Below, piece by piece: positions 44,330 to 52,753 of a DNA stretch of 62,212 bases (its first letter is position 1; each line of letters opens with the position of its first letter). Made by a program: the position numbers and the translations under genes. The DNA lies in assembly GCA_031285505.1 (NCBI GenBank), contig JAITVZ010000022.1, forward strand, positions 1-62,212, written 5' to 3'. Origin of the DNA: Propionibacteriaceae bacterium (GTDB lineage Bacteria > Actinomycetota > Actinomycetes > Propionibacteriales > Propionibacteriaceae). The notes beneath the pieces are model-generated. The model ran no database searches. It had not been told where the DNA came from and saw only the letters and a program-made list of their open reading frames with translations.

Positions 44330-44365
44330 ACCGCCTCGTTCCTGGGCTGCGCGGTTGACCTGCGC

Positions 44366-44377
44366 TAGGCTCGCTGT
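44366..44377 (+). promoter_or_regulatory. -10 box for leaderless PEBP transcript
   Basis: TAGGCT at 44366-44371 is followed by exactly six bases and then ATG 44378. No good -35 is seen at 17 bases; TTGACC at 44355 is too close. Confidence 0.6.
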
Positions 44378-44905
44378 ATGGATCTACGACGCCCCTATCC
44401 GCCTTTCCCCTATGACTTGTTGCCACCGGCGCCGGCTTTTGAGCTGGTCAGCCGCGATATCACCGAGGGGCAATCGCTTGACCCGATGCACAGCGCCGAT
44501 GGGCAAGGCCTGTCGCCCCATCTGGCCTGGGCCGGTTTCCCGGCGGCGACCAAGGTGTTCGCGGTCAGTTGTTTCGACCCGGATGCGCCGACCCCGGCCG
44601 GTTATTGGCATTGGACGGTTGTCAATCTGCCGATCACCTGCACCAGCTTGCCGCGTGGCTTCGGCAACGGTGAGCAGCCGCTCGAGGCGGGAGTAGCCCG
44701 GGTGGGCAATGATGGGGGAACGTTGGGCTTTGTCGGCGCCGCCCCGCCAGCAGGTGATCACGCCCACCGCTATGTTTTCGCGGTTCATGCCCTGGATGAC
44801 GCCTTGGACATCGCCGATGGGGCGATCAGTTGCACGCCGGCGGCCTTCCAGATGCTCTTCCACACCCTGGCTCGAGCGACGCTGACGGTCACCTACCAAC
44901 GTTGA
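44378..44905 (+). CDS. YbhB/YbcL-type PEBP family protein
   Basis: 175 residues. The phosphatidylethanolamine-binding protein pattern is clear: SADGQGLSPHLAW (ligand pocket), FAVSCFDPDAPTPAGYWHWTV (the DPDxP and HW motifs), GFVGAAPPAGDHAHRYVFAVHAL (GxxPPxGxxHRY) and a C-terminal helix. Bacterial PEBPs are small cytosolic proteins of unclear role. It is monocistronic and closed by the hairpin at 45081. Confidence 0.93.
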   Translation: MDLRRPYPPFPYDLLPPAPAFELVSRDITEGQSLDPMHSADGQGLSPHLAWAGFPAATKVFAVSCFDPDAPTPAGYWHWTVVNLPITCTSLPRGFGNGEQPLEAGVARVGNDGGTLGFVGAAPPAGDHAHRYVFAVHALDDALDIADGAISCTPAAFQMLFHTLARATLTVTYQR

Positions 44906-45080
44906 GCTGTTGACCTGTACCGCCAATGATCACCATTGTGCAACGAGCCAATGCAGCGAAATGCTGGATGGCTGACTCCCGGGGCTAGATGGCTTGGGTT
45001 CAACCATCCAGTCATGAGAAAGCCGTTGTGATGGCGATGCAGACGCTCTGACCAGGCTCCCTGCTATTGGGACCATACGA

Positions 45081-45116
45081 CCCGCCAATACAGCTGTTAG
45101 GCGCTGTATTTGCGGG
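45081..45116. terminator. Bidirectional terminator between PEBP and dehydrogenase genes
   Basis: CCCGC-C-AATACAGC pairs with GCTGTATT-T-GCGGG around an eight-base loop: 13 paired bases and one mismatch. It lies between convergent genes (plus-strand PEBP, minus-strand dehydrogenase) and could serve both. Confidence 0.75.
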
Positions 45117-45151
45117 AGGAGCGGCTGTGCTTTCGAGTTATGGCGCGATAG

Positions 45152-46075
45152 CTATGCCCTGAGCCCGGATAGTGATGGCGCGCCGGTCAATTGCCGAGCC
45201 ATCACCCAGAGGCTGGCGGCCAAATCGGGGCCTCGCCTGGCCGAGGCTGGAACGCGCGCTGGCCGGGTCGGCCCGGTCAAGAGATTGCGTGGCCCGTAGT
45301 AACCGCCCTGGATGGCTCCTGGATCGGCCGCAGCGAAAAGCAACGGTTCGGCGCCTTGAGTGGCTTCCTGCCCGGGGATGAGATTCATCAGCGGGGCGAC
45401 GTTGAGCAGGGGGCGCCGGTTGCCCAGATTGGGCCCGGACTTTTGCAGGTTGGTGTGAGTGTAGCCAGGGTGAGCCATGGTCGATAACAAGGGCCAGTTC
45501 TTGTATTCAGCCAGGCGGGCCAGATAAAGGCCCATCAACAGGTCAGCCAGTTTTGATTGGCCGTAGGCGGCCCAAGGGCTGTAGTGCTGGCGCCACTGCA
45601 GGTCAGCGAAGTGGATTGATCCCGTGATTGCCGCGCCGCTGGACATGGTCGCCACCCGGGCGTCACCACTGGCCAGCAGGCGAGGCAACAGCAGATTGGT
45701 CAGCAGAAAGGGTCCAAGGAAGTTGGTGGCGAATTGCAGCTCGAAGCCGTCGCTGCTTTCAATGCGTTGTGGCGGTGTCATCACCCCGGCATTGTTGACC
45801 AGGGTGTGGATTGGGCGATCCTCGGCCAGCATTGTTGCGGCGAAGGCCCGAACGTTGCTCAGGTCAGCCAGGTCCAGTTGACGGACCTCCAACTGGGATG
45901 CGGGGCTTGACTGGAGGATTTCCGAGCGGGCAGCCTCGCCCTTGTCGATCGACCGAACGGCCAGGACCACCGCTGCCCCAGCGCCGGCCAGTCGCTTGGC
46001 GGTCTCTTTGCCGGTGCCAGAATTGGCGCCAGTGACAATGATGCGCCGCCCACTTTGATCAGGAACGTGATACAT
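45152..46075 (-). CDS. Short-chain dehydrogenase/reductase
   Basis: 307 residues with the classical SDR marks: TGANSGTGKETAKRL (NAD(P) loop TGxxxGxG), LDLADLSNV, NNAGVM, Ser in MSSGAAI and the catalytic YGQSK (Tyr and Lys). It resembles the retinol dehydrogenase/WWOX-like group. AGAAGG lies five bases before ATG 46075. The substrate cannot be told from sequence, and neighbours give no hint. Confidence 0.92.
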   Translation of the reverse strand: MYHVPDQSGRRIIVTGANSGTGKETAKRLAGAGAAVVLAVRSIDKGEAARSEILQSSPASQLEVRQLDLADLSNVRAFAATMLAEDRPIHTLVNNAGVMTPPQRIESSDGFELQFATNFLGPFLLTNLLLPRLLASGDARVATMSSGAAITGSIHFADLQWRQHYSPWAAYGQSKLADLLMGLYLARLAEYKNWPLLSTMAHPGYTHTNLQKSGPNLGNRRPLLNVAPLMNLIPGQEATQGAEPLLFAAADPGAIQGGYYGPRNLLTGPTRPARVPASARRGPDLAASLWVMARQLTGAPSLSGLRA

Positions 46076-46158
46076 CTAAGCCTTCTTTCAGCATTGTGTC
46101 TGTTAGTTGAATGATAAACCGTTGATGGGGATCACTGTCAGGCACGGGGGCAATGGCC

Positions 46159-46262
46159 GCTCGTTTTCTGCAGAACGAGCCAATTCGCCCGCCTCAAGCG
46201 CTCGTTTTCTGCAGAACGAGCCAATTTGCCCGTCTTTCATGCTCGTTTTCTGCAGAACGAGC
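46159..46262. repeat. Three 41-bp tandem units with a 22-bp palindromic core
   Basis: The 22-base core begins GCTCGTTTTCTGCAGAACGA and ends GC. It is repeated exactly at 46159, 46200 and 46241 (41-bp period), and the first two also share the next five bases and most of the spacer. Each core folds as GCTCG/CGAGC around the palindrome TTCTGCAGAA. It lies between divergent-facing ends (dehydrogenase start at 46075, RNase H-like stop at 46350). Because 41 is not a multiple of three, the reading frames across it are not coding. It may be an operator array or an intergenic repeat. Confidence 0.85.
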
Positions 46263-46349
46263 GTGGGGTGCCCGAGCGGGCGGCCCCGTTATTGCACCTG
46301 GCACATTGTTGACTGACCAGTGCCAATCGTTCGGCGCTGGTCAAATGGC

Positions 46350-47204
46350 TCAATCGCCGCTGGCGATGCGGTCGGCGATCTGATTGGCCGTCGCGGCGCT
46401 GTAGACGCCGCCAAGCTGCAGGCGGGCGACGCGGGCGATCCGGTCGGCCTTGGTGTTGAGCGGGTGGCCGTTATGGCCTTTGACCCAGACGATGATCGAA
46501 TCGCGTTCGGTAATGCGCTGATTGAGATTGCAAATCCAGGCCCGTTGGCTTGAATCGGGCATTGAATCGGGATGCTTCAAGATGGCGATCGCCGGGCGAG
46601 AATCGCAGTGTATTTGCAGGGAGCCAGAGAACTTGCGGGTGGCCAGGTCGATCGCCTTGAGCTCGGCGATCAGTGCTGATCGCTGGGCCGGGTCATTGCC
46701 CCAGGCCCGTCGGCCGTCGGCCGTGACACAAGCCCAACCGATGCCCCGACGTTGATGAAGGCCGGCTGAGCCGTCGGTGGCGACCAGCAAGCGCGCGCCA
46801 TTCGGCAGCAACGAGCGGATTTCTTGGTCGGAAGGCGGCACGCAAGGTTGTCCTTGTTGGGGCCGATCATCAAGCAACTCGGCCCAAGGGAAGGCGCACG
46901 CCAGTGACTGCAACTCATTGCGGACCAGGCGCTGGCCGACATAGATCCGACCAACCAGGCCAGCTGAACGGAACATCTGATACAGCCGATTGAACTCATC
47001 GATGACATGGTTGATCGTCGCCGTCTGAGCGGCCGTCGGCGGGATCGGTTGGAGCTGGGGTGGCCAAACGCGATGGCCATTGATAGCCAACTGGCTAGCG
47101 ACGATCACGCCGGGGAAACCAGGCAGACAATGGATGGTGATCGAGGCGGTCATCGCCCAAGGCCGGGGGTCTATTTCCCCCATGACTTCGACAATCCCAC
47201 CCAT
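46350..47204 (-). CDS. RNase H-type protein with an unrecognised N-terminal domain
   Basis: 284 residues. The C-terminal 150 form an RNase HI-like fold: ATDGSAG (first Asp), ALIAELKAI (Glu), IHCDSRPAI (Asp) and VKGHNGHPLNTKADRIA (His loop and last Asp), so the catalytic set appears complete. The first about 130 residues are not a family I recognise; they may bind RNA-DNA hybrids or another partner. TAAGCT lies exactly six bases before ATG 47204, indicating a leaderless transcript and confirming the start. Confidence 0.85.
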   Translation of the reverse strand: MGGIVEVMGEIDPRPWAMTASITIHCLPGFPGVIVASQLAINGHRVWPPQLQPIPPTAAQTATINHVIDEFNRLYQMFRSAGLVGRIYVGQRLVRNELQSLACAFPWAELLDDRPQQGQPCVPPSDQEIRSLLPNGARLLVATDGSAGLHQRRGIGWACVTADGRRAWGNDPAQRSALIAELKAIDLATRKFSGSLQIHCDSRPAIAILKHPDSMPDSSQRAWICNLNQRITERDSIIVWVKGHNGHPLNTKADRIARVARLQLGGVYSAATANQIADRIASGD

Positions 47205-47399
47205 GCGATCAGCTTACTCCTGGTGCTTTGCCGGCGTGGCGACCCCGGGTTCTCTTGTGAAGTGCGACGGTGAGCAGTCAGAGGTTGGCCACTCTGGCGG
47301 TGCATCGTCATGGTCGGCATCGAACCACTCCGAAAATTGTCACCCCTGCCATTTAGCCTGACTGCAGTGGGCAATCGGTCCACAGAATTGGAGGAAATC

Positions 47400-48065
47400 A
47401 TGACCAACCAGGACTACACCGACATCACGGTCGTATTGGATCGTTCGGGGTCGATGGCGACCATCAAGACCGACATGGAGGGCGGGTTCAACCATTTCAT
47501 CGCCGAGCAGGCCAAGGATCCGGGGGATTGCCGAGTGTCCCTGGCCCAATTCGACACTGACTATGAGACGGTCTACAGCCAGCGTCCGATTGGGCAAGTT
47601 CCGGCTTTGGATTTGCAACCACGTGGCGGCACAGCACTGCTCGATGCCATGGGGCGGTCGATCAACGAAACTGGGCAACGCCTGGCCGCGATGGCTGAAG
47701 CTGATCGACCAGGGGTGGTCTTTTTCGTCATAATCACCGATGGCTGTGAGAACTCCTCGAAGGAGTTCAGCAGTGAACAGATCAAGCAGCTGGTCGAGCG
47801 CCAGGAAAACACCTACGGCTGGCAGTTCACATATCTGGGCGCCAACCAGGATGCGCTGGTCGAGGCGGGCAAGATGGGGATTCGGGCTGAGGCTGCGCTG
47901 ACCTACGACACCGACGCCGGTTCGATCGCCGGTATGGCCGGTGCCTTGTCCCGATCTGCCACTGCCATCAAGAAGGCTTACCGTGACGGGGCCAGTGTTC
48001 AGGAGTTGCGGACCATGGGCGCCTACACCAGTGATGAGCGCGCGGCGACGACCAAGCGGAAGTAG
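47400..48065 (+). CDS. Von Willebrand factor A domain protein
   Basis: 221 residues from ATG 47400, with GGAGG six bases upstream. A VWA fold with MIDAS motif DRSGSMAT, Thr in RGGTALLDAMG and Asp in ITDGCENSS, close to stand-alone VWA proteins found in phages and actinobacteria. After the fold is a conserved tail (GSIAGMAGALSRSATAIKKA, then ELRTMGAYTSDER) that recurs as an orphan fragment at 52577-52721. No membrane segment. Function unknown; metal-dependent protein binding is expected. Confidence 0.92.
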   Translation: MTNQDYTDITVVLDRSGSMATIKTDMEGGFNHFIAEQAKDPGDCRVSLAQFDTDYETVYSQRPIGQVPALDLQPRGGTALLDAMGRSINETGQRLAAMAEADRPGVVFFVIITDGCENSSKEFSSEQIKQLVERQENTYGWQFTYLGANQDALVEAGKMGIRAEAALTYDTDAGSIAGMAGALSRSATAIKKAYRDGASVQELRTMGAYTSDERAATTKRK

Positions 48066-48112
48066 ATGGAATCAACCAGCTGGGTGCACCGGCGAGTCGT
48101 CAGCGGTGATGT

Positions 48113-49345
48113 TCAAAGATGCTTGGCAAGGTCTGTTGCCAAGTCTCCCTTCTCGGCAACGTGGATGTCGCCGACTCCCAACCAACCGGTCAAACGCCCA
48201 AGCTCGGTCACCAACTCGCTGATCACCCGGGATCGCGGCACCCCACTATCTGGCTCCAGCCAGGCGGATTGCACCAATAGTCGGCCGCTGCGCCGGTCGG
48301 CTTTGAGATCCACTCTGGCAGCGAAGCGTTCATCCACCAACAGCAGGTAGACGTAGTAGCCGTGGGTGCGCTGTGTTTTGGGGGTATAGATGCCGATGCG
48401 GTAATCGATGTCAAAGAACGCGGCTAGCCGCGAGCGCTCGAAAACCAAGGAGTCGAAGGGGCTGACTAGCGTGCTTCCCTGAATGGTGCGGGGGTGTCGG
48501 GCTTCGTGCCAGAGCCACGCCGGTCCGCTCAGACCATCGATGGACACCGGTAGAAGCTCACCAGCTGCTTCCAGATCGGCGATGGCCGCCCTGGTTGGGG
48601 CCAGGGCCGTGCGGAAATAGTCTCGCAGGCAGGCCAGGGTGGCGACCCCCAGTGCCGTTGCGGCCCGCCGGATCAGGGTGACATGGGCTTGATGCGTCAG
48701 GCGGGCATGGTCGTCAGGTTGGGCGTTCGCCCATGAAGCTGTGGCGTCGAGGTACTGGCGCGGGATGACCCGCCCGGGTGCATCGTAGAGTCGCTCGAAT
48801 TGAGAGTTTCGACCGGCGATGGCCACCTGCCCCGACCAGTTGAGCCACTCAAGGGCGGTTTTGGCGTTGGACCAGTTCCAACCCCAGTTGTCACGGGTTC
48901 GTCGTTCACCGAGATCAAGATCTCGGGCGGTGGCTGGGCCGTGGCCTTGAATCATGGTCAGCACGGTGTCGATGATTTCAGGATGGGCGTCAGCCAAGGC
49001 TTGCATGCGCCCCCACGACTCGGCGCGGGCGCGGTCACGGCGAAACTGAAACGCTGGATAAAGGTCGATGTCGATCAAGGAGGCGGCGTGTCCCCAGTAT
49101 TCAAACAGGCGCCGCGGTGACTGCTGCGCCGCCCGCTTCAGGAGCAGCGGATCGTAAGCCCCAAAACGTGTGTACATCGGCATCAAGTGAGCTCTGGCTA
49201 GCACATTGACTGAATCGATCTGAAACTGACCGAGGCGGTTGATCGCGCTTTGGAGTTGCCGCATACCGACCGGCTGATCGCGGTGATGGCCGATTCCCTG
49301 GGCGGCGAGAATGATCCGTCGAGCCTGAGGCTTGGTTAGGTGCAC
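48113..49345 (-). CDS. YcaQ-like winged-helix protein (DNA crosslink glycosylase family)
   Basis: 410 residues from GTG 49345. The longer frame upstream is rejected because the family begins at LTKPQARRIILAAQG and because AATAAT lies exactly six bases before this GTG. Family phrases: LGQFQIDSVNVLARAHLMPMYTRFG, LFEYWGHAASLI, NWGWNWSNAKTALEWL, LVSPFDSLVFERSR and the late YVYLLLVDERFAARVDLKADR. YcaQ/AlkX and relatives (AlkZ) unhook DNA interstrand crosslinks caused by alkylating agents. It is convergent with the VWA gene, 47 bases apart. Confidence 0.92.
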   Translation of the reverse strand: MHLTKPQARRIILAAQGIGHHRDQPVGMRQLQSAINRLGQFQIDSVNVLARAHLMPMYTRFGAYDPLLLKRAAQQSPRRLFEYWGHAASLIDIDLYPAFQFRRDRARAESWGRMQALADAHPEIIDTVLTMIQGHGPATARDLDLGERRTRDNWGWNWSNAKTALEWLNWSGQVAIAGRNSQFERLYDAPGRVIPRQYLDATASWANAQPDDHARLTHQAHVTLIRRAATALGVATLACLRDYFRTALAPTRAAIADLEAAGELLPVSIDGLSGPAWLWHEARHPRTIQGSTLVSPFDSLVFERSRLAAFFDIDYRIGIYTPKTQRTHGYYVYLLLVDERFAARVDLKADRRSGRLLVQSAWLEPDSGVPRSRVISELVTELGRLTGWLGVGDIHVAEKGDLATDLAKHL

Positions 49346-49379
49346 GCGGCCATTATTGCAGGGGTGAGAGCGCCACTCA

Positions 49380-49522
49380 GGGCTCAGGTGGTCGCAAGTG
49401 CCTGTCGACCCGCCGCAGTTGTTGTCGGCACGCAGACCAGCAATGGACGTGAGATGTGGCGTGTCGTGGCGACTGGTCAGGCATACGGAGACTGGCATGT
49501 CCAGCTGACCGAGGCAGCCTGA
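49380..49522 (+). pseudogene. Orphan DUF4357 C-terminal remnant
   Basis: The frame ending at TGA 49522 reads PAAVVVGTQTSNGREMWRV, then GQAYGDWHVQLTEAA. This closely matches the end of the intact GIY-YIG gene at 52754 (AAAVIVGTETHNGRSAWRV, GQEQTYGEWQTQVIEAE). No GIY-YIG domain or start is visible upstream, because the YcaQ gene occupies that space. It is a leftover of a paralogue. Confidence 0.75.
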
Positions 49523-49591
49523 CAGCTTGCAGCGATCCATCACCTGCGGAGGCTGGCCGAGCGTTGGCAGCTCGTCGAGCACCCCTATTGC

Positions 49592-49843
49592 CTAGCCTGC
49601 GTATTCCACCGGCCCCTGATCGCTGTCCGCATCGGGTCGGTGCAAGGTTACATACAGGTACAGGGCGGTGCCGCCGTTGTCGGAGGCAGTGCAGTTCACT
49701 ACTGACCAACCACGCATCTCCATCGTTGACAGGAAGTCGTCCAGGTCGGGATAAGCCTTCGCCGGGAAATCAGTGTCGAGCTCCGTGTCCTGGAAGCGGT
49801 CACGGAAGGAGCTGCCCAACACCCGAATGACTTTGTATGACAT
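49592..49843 (-). CDS. Small hypothetical protein (DUF4177-like)
   Basis: 83 residues, MSYKVIRVLGSSFRDRFQ through LDDFLSTMEMRGWSVVNCTA and LYLYVTLHRP. The pattern of a short strand, an acidic helix with 'RGWxxVN' and a final strand is like small DUF4177-type proteins. No ribosome-binding site is seen before the ATG. Single-gene unit of unknown function. Confidence 0.6.
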   Translation of the reverse strand: MSYKVIRVLGSSFRDRFQDTELDTDFPAKAYPDLDDFLSTMEMRGWSVVNCTASDNGGTALYLYVTLHRPDADSDQGPVEYAG

Positions 49844-50063
49844 ACGGCGCCCATCTATTGAGGTGAAGAACCGCCAATTTATCAGTAGCGAAGAAACGAT
49901 CGCGATTCCTAGTCCCGCCAGTGAAATCTGATTGGGGCCCTAATCAAAGCCTGGACCGGCACCTCCCGAGCCGCTGCTGTCGGTGTGATCGTCAGGTCCT
50001 GGCATCACCGTCCGGGCTGCGATGGCCGCCACCGGCCGACAATGAAGCCGTCGCGGTCGTTGA

Positions 50064-50069
50064 TAGAAT
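50064..50069 (+). promoter_or_regulatory. Candidate -10 box for the DUF4349 gene
   Basis: TAGAAT lies 66 bases before ATG 50135 in a region without other AT-rich boxes. No clear -35. Confidence 0.35.
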
Positions 50070-50134
50070 CATCCCAAGAAGGCAATTGGTGCCGAGCGAC
50101 GACGCTGCCATCGGCCAGCGGAAGGGGTGCTGTC

Positions 50135-51121
50135 ATGTTCGCCAAACTCTTCAATCGATCAGTTTCCACCCGGCGTGACCGGCGACAACTGTTGGCCCTG
50201 TTCGCCGCGGGCTTGTTGGGGCTGGGCCTGCTCACTGCTTGCTCGGGGCCAAGCTCTTCGCCGGATTATGGCGCTCCGGCCGTCGGTGATGGGGTCTACC
50301 CCGAGGATGCCGGCGGACCCGAGGCTGGCCAGGATGATCTGACTCTCGAACGCCAGATCGCCCGCACCGCTTCCCTGTCGCTGGTTGTCGACGACGTGCG
50401 ACAAGGGTCCAATCAGCTCACCGAGCTGGCTGAGCGCATGGGTGGGTTGGTGACGAATCAGGATCTGTCCTTGCCTACTGAGGAGAATCCAGCCGTGAGC
50501 TACTCGACGCTGGAGTTGTCCGTCCCCAGTGACCGCCTGGATGAGGCCATGGAGGAGATCGCCAACTTAGGAGAGGTGACCGACCAGTCGGTCACTGCCA
50601 AGGACGTCACCAGTCAGGTGGTGGATGTCGACTCGCGCATTGAGACCCTGCGTCAGTCGATCGCCCGCTTGCAGACTCTGATGGGGCAGTCCGGTTCGGT
50701 CAGCGACATCGCCGCTGTCGAGTCCGAGCTGACCAGTCGTCAAGCCCAGCTTGAATCACTCCTGTCCCAGCAGAAAGCCCTGTCCGATTCGGTGGAGATG
50801 GCTCCGATCACGGTCTATCTGCGAACACCTGGCATGAGCGAGCCTAACCAGGGAAACGGTTTCATTGAGGGACTGAAATCCGGATGGGCGTCGTTGGCGG
50901 TCGCAGCGACCATTATTGGCGCCCTGATTCCCTGGCTGGTCATCGCCGCTGTAGTGGTGGCTGCCGTCGTCATCGGGAGAAGGCTCCGCCGGCGGTCGGC
51001 GTCGGTGGATCATTCGCGACAGTCAGCCCAAGGCCATGAAGAGGGGCCGTCCTCGGCGGCGGTATCTCAGGAAGAGTCAGTCCAGTCAGTCGCGCAGGAT
51101 GGCACGGGACACGGCGCCTAG
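50135..51121 (+). CDS. DUF4349 lipoprotein
   Basis: 328 residues from ATG 50135 with GGAAGGGG seven bases before. Signal peptide ending LGLGLLTAC (lipobox). DUF4349 features: RQIARTASLSLVVDDVRQG, LAERMGGLVTNQ, LSVPSDRLDEAMEEI, GEVTDQSVTAKDVTSQVVDVDSRIETLRQS, a coiled coil (about residues 170-230) and one C-terminal membrane helix (about 255-285) with a basic end. This protein type is an envelope protein with a periplasm-like coiled coil. The role is unknown; it is convergent with the HD gene, 12 bases apart. Confidence 0.9.
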   Translation: MFAKLFNRSVSTRRDRRQLLALFAAGLLGLGLLTACSGPSSSPDYGAPAVGDGVYPEDAGGPEAGQDDLTLERQIARTASLSLVVDDVRQGSNQLTELAERMGGLVTNQDLSLPTEENPAVSYSTLELSVPSDRLDEAMEEIANLGEVTDQSVTAKDVTSQVVDVDSRIETLRQSIARLQTLMGQSGSVSDIAAVESELTSRQAQLESLLSQQKALSDSVEMAPITVYLRTPGMSEPNQGNGFIEGLKSGWASLAVAATIIGALIPWLVIAAVVVAAVVIGRRLRRRSASVDHSRQSAQGHEEGPSSAAVSQEESVQSVAQDGTGHGA

Positions 51122-51133
51122 AGAGATCGGCCA

Positions 51134-52144
51134 TCACCAGCGCCGCTCCTGTCGCCCATGGAGTGCTTCATCTGACAGCTCCGTGCAGATCCATCCCCAG
51201 CCTTGGTTAGCACGATGTGGCAGGTAGCGGACCCAATAGGCCGGATCAATGGTCACACCGATCCGGGTGACCTCGCCTGCTTCGTCTCGCCGAAGGGCGT
51301 CGCCGTAGATGTTCACCCAGTCGCCGATGCACTCCAGGTTCTCGGGCAGTTGGCGGCTCGACCATTGGGGGTCGAGCACCTCGGCTACGAAGCTGCCGTC
51401 CGTGAAGACAGTCACCTCGCTGATGAGGCTGCTCACCCGGCTTGATCGGCTGTATTCAGTGCCCTTGACCAGAGGCGTTCGCCCGCTGCCATCATCGGGC
51501 ACGGTTGTCACGACACCGAAACGGGAGAGGTTTTCGAGCAGGACCAAGGCTTCTTCGGTGCTGTTGCACAGCTGGTCGATCCGATTGCGAATGTAGGGCT
51601 CAAATGAATCTCGCATTTCCCAATAACCGGTGAACCATCCCTCTGACACCAGACGCCTCAGCGTCTCCTCGACGAATTCCCAGGTCTGACGTCGGGCTAC
51701 AGCCTGATCGAGGAGAGCCGTGAAATCAACGTACTTGGCGATCAAACGATTCCGCGTGGCAGGGTCCAGCAACTCCAGGCGCGCCCGATCCGAGTTGTCC
51801 CCCAAATCGGCTCGCTTGACCTGGGTGGCCAGCCGACTGGCCGCGATACGGTTCGCGTAATCCGCCGGCGACTCGCCATCGCGTTTCGTGACGGCCTCGA
51901 CCGCCCGAATAACGAGTGGTGGAAAGCCACAGGCCCTCAGGAACGCATGATCGACCCAGGTGTCCTCGAGTGTGTCATGCAGCCAGGCCACAGTCACGGC
52001 GAGATCGTTCCCGCCGTTCGCTCGGACGCGCTCGGCGACTCGTTGGGGATGACCCGCGTAGGAATTTCCGGCCTTGTCGAACTGCTCGCAATGGGCCACT
52101 CGTTCGACCTGGGCCGCGGCGACGTGGGGTGCCTCATTTACCAA
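51134..52144 (-). CDS. HD domain protein (RelA/SpoT-type HD) with unknown C-terminal domain
   Basis: About 336 residues; the start is uncertain (TTG 52144 without a clear ribosome-binding site). The N-terminal half is an HD hydrolase domain: HPQRVAERV, AWLHDTLEDT (the HD pair plus ED), VTKRDGES and KRADLGDNSD. The pattern matches the ppGpp hydrolase HD of RelA/SpoT and small HD proteins. No synthetase domain follows. The C-terminal about 150 residues are unrecognised. Sits in a patchwork region with gene fragments. Confidence 0.8.
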   Translation of the reverse strand: MVNEAPHVAAAQVERVAHCEQFDKAGNSYAGHPQRVAERVRANGGNDLAVTVAWLHDTLEDTWVDHAFLRACGFPPLVIRAVEAVTKRDGESPADYANRIAASRLATQVKRADLGDNSDRARLELLDPATRNRLIAKYVDFTALLDQAVARRQTWEFVEETLRRLVSEGWFTGYWEMRDSFEPYIRNRIDQLCNSTEEALVLLENLSRFGVVTTVPDDGSGRTPLVKGTEYSRSSRVSSLISEVTVFTDGSFVAEVLDPQWSSRQLPENLECIGDWVNIYGDALRRDEAGEVTRIGVTIDPAYWVRYLPHRANQGWGWICTELSDEALHGRQERRW

Positions 52145-52202
52145 ACGCCCGCGAAATGGGTTTGGTGCCTCATTTGAGTCTTACCCGCGTGGGGTTAACC
52201 GG

Positions 52203-52574
52203 TTAGGAGGTGGATACCGGTGGTGATATCGGGTGTGGTGGGCTATTCCAGGATGCGTCGACCACCAGCAGCAGCCGGTCCGGTTCGAGCAGCCACTGCT
52301 TGTCCCAGTTCCCGAAGTCCTCTTTGGGATCGTAGGGGTGGCACTCGCCGTCGATGTAGATGAGGCACGTTCCATCATCGACGAAGTTGGTGGGGAAGTA
52401 GTCGATGATCCAGCCGGCCTTTTCGACGAGGGCGGCCAGAGCGCCCATCTGGTTGACATGGTCGGGCTGCAGGCGATTGTCGAGCACTAGTTGGGCCAGA
52501 GTCTGCCCGGTGACGAACTCTTTGACGAGTATCCGCTGGCGCGGGTCGGAACCCAGGAGGGCCGGCGGGGGCAT
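52203..52574 (-). pseudogene. C-terminal fragment of a protein-kinase-like gene
   Basis: 123 residues beginning inside a domain: ILVKEFVTGQTLAQLV, then GWIIDYFPTNFVDDGTCLIY and YDPKEDFGNWDKQWLLEPDR. The 'DYFPTNFV...YIDGE' stretch looks like the catalytic loop and metal-binding region of small kinase-like (APH/RIO-like) proteins. The N-terminal lobe is missing because the VWA tail remnant abuts it on the other strand. It is therefore probably a truncated gene, not a small intact one. Confidence 0.6.
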
Positions 52575-52576
52575 AC

Positions 52577-52721
52577 CGGTTCGATTGCGGAAATGGCCGG
52601 AGCTCTGTCGCGCTCGACCAGCGCCATCAAGAAGGCTTATCGGCCCGGTGCCCGCAGGCAGGAACTGCGCATCGCCGGGGCTTACACCAGTGAAGAGAGG
52701 AAGGCGAGTGGCCGGAAGTGA
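52577..52721 (+). pseudogene. Orphan C-terminal tail of a second VWA protein
   Basis: Reads GSIAEMAGALSRSTSAIKKA then ELRIAGAYTSEERKASGRK before TGA 52721, matching residue for residue the end of the VWA protein at 47400-48065 (GSIAGMAGALSRSATAIKKA, ELRTMGAYTSDERAATTKRK). No VWA fold precedes it. A broken paralogue directly upstream of the GIY-YIG gene. Confidence 0.85.
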
Positions 52722-52753
52722 CAGAATTGAGGCGATGATATGAGGAGGAAACC

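Noticed and set aside
44950..45015. tRNA-like stretch with CTGGATGG/CCATCCAG and GGTTCAACC
   Set aside because: Too short and lacks D and anticodon arms; only an 8-bp long-range stem remains.
46159..46262. Three evenly spaced repeats as a CRISPR array
   Set aside because: Only three units, 19-base similar spacers, a fully palindromic core and no cas genes in the window.
48113..49582. Longer version of the YcaQ-like protein
   Set aside because: The extra 79 residues do not resemble the family and overlap the DUF4357 remnant; the GTG at 49345 has a -10 box six bases upstream.
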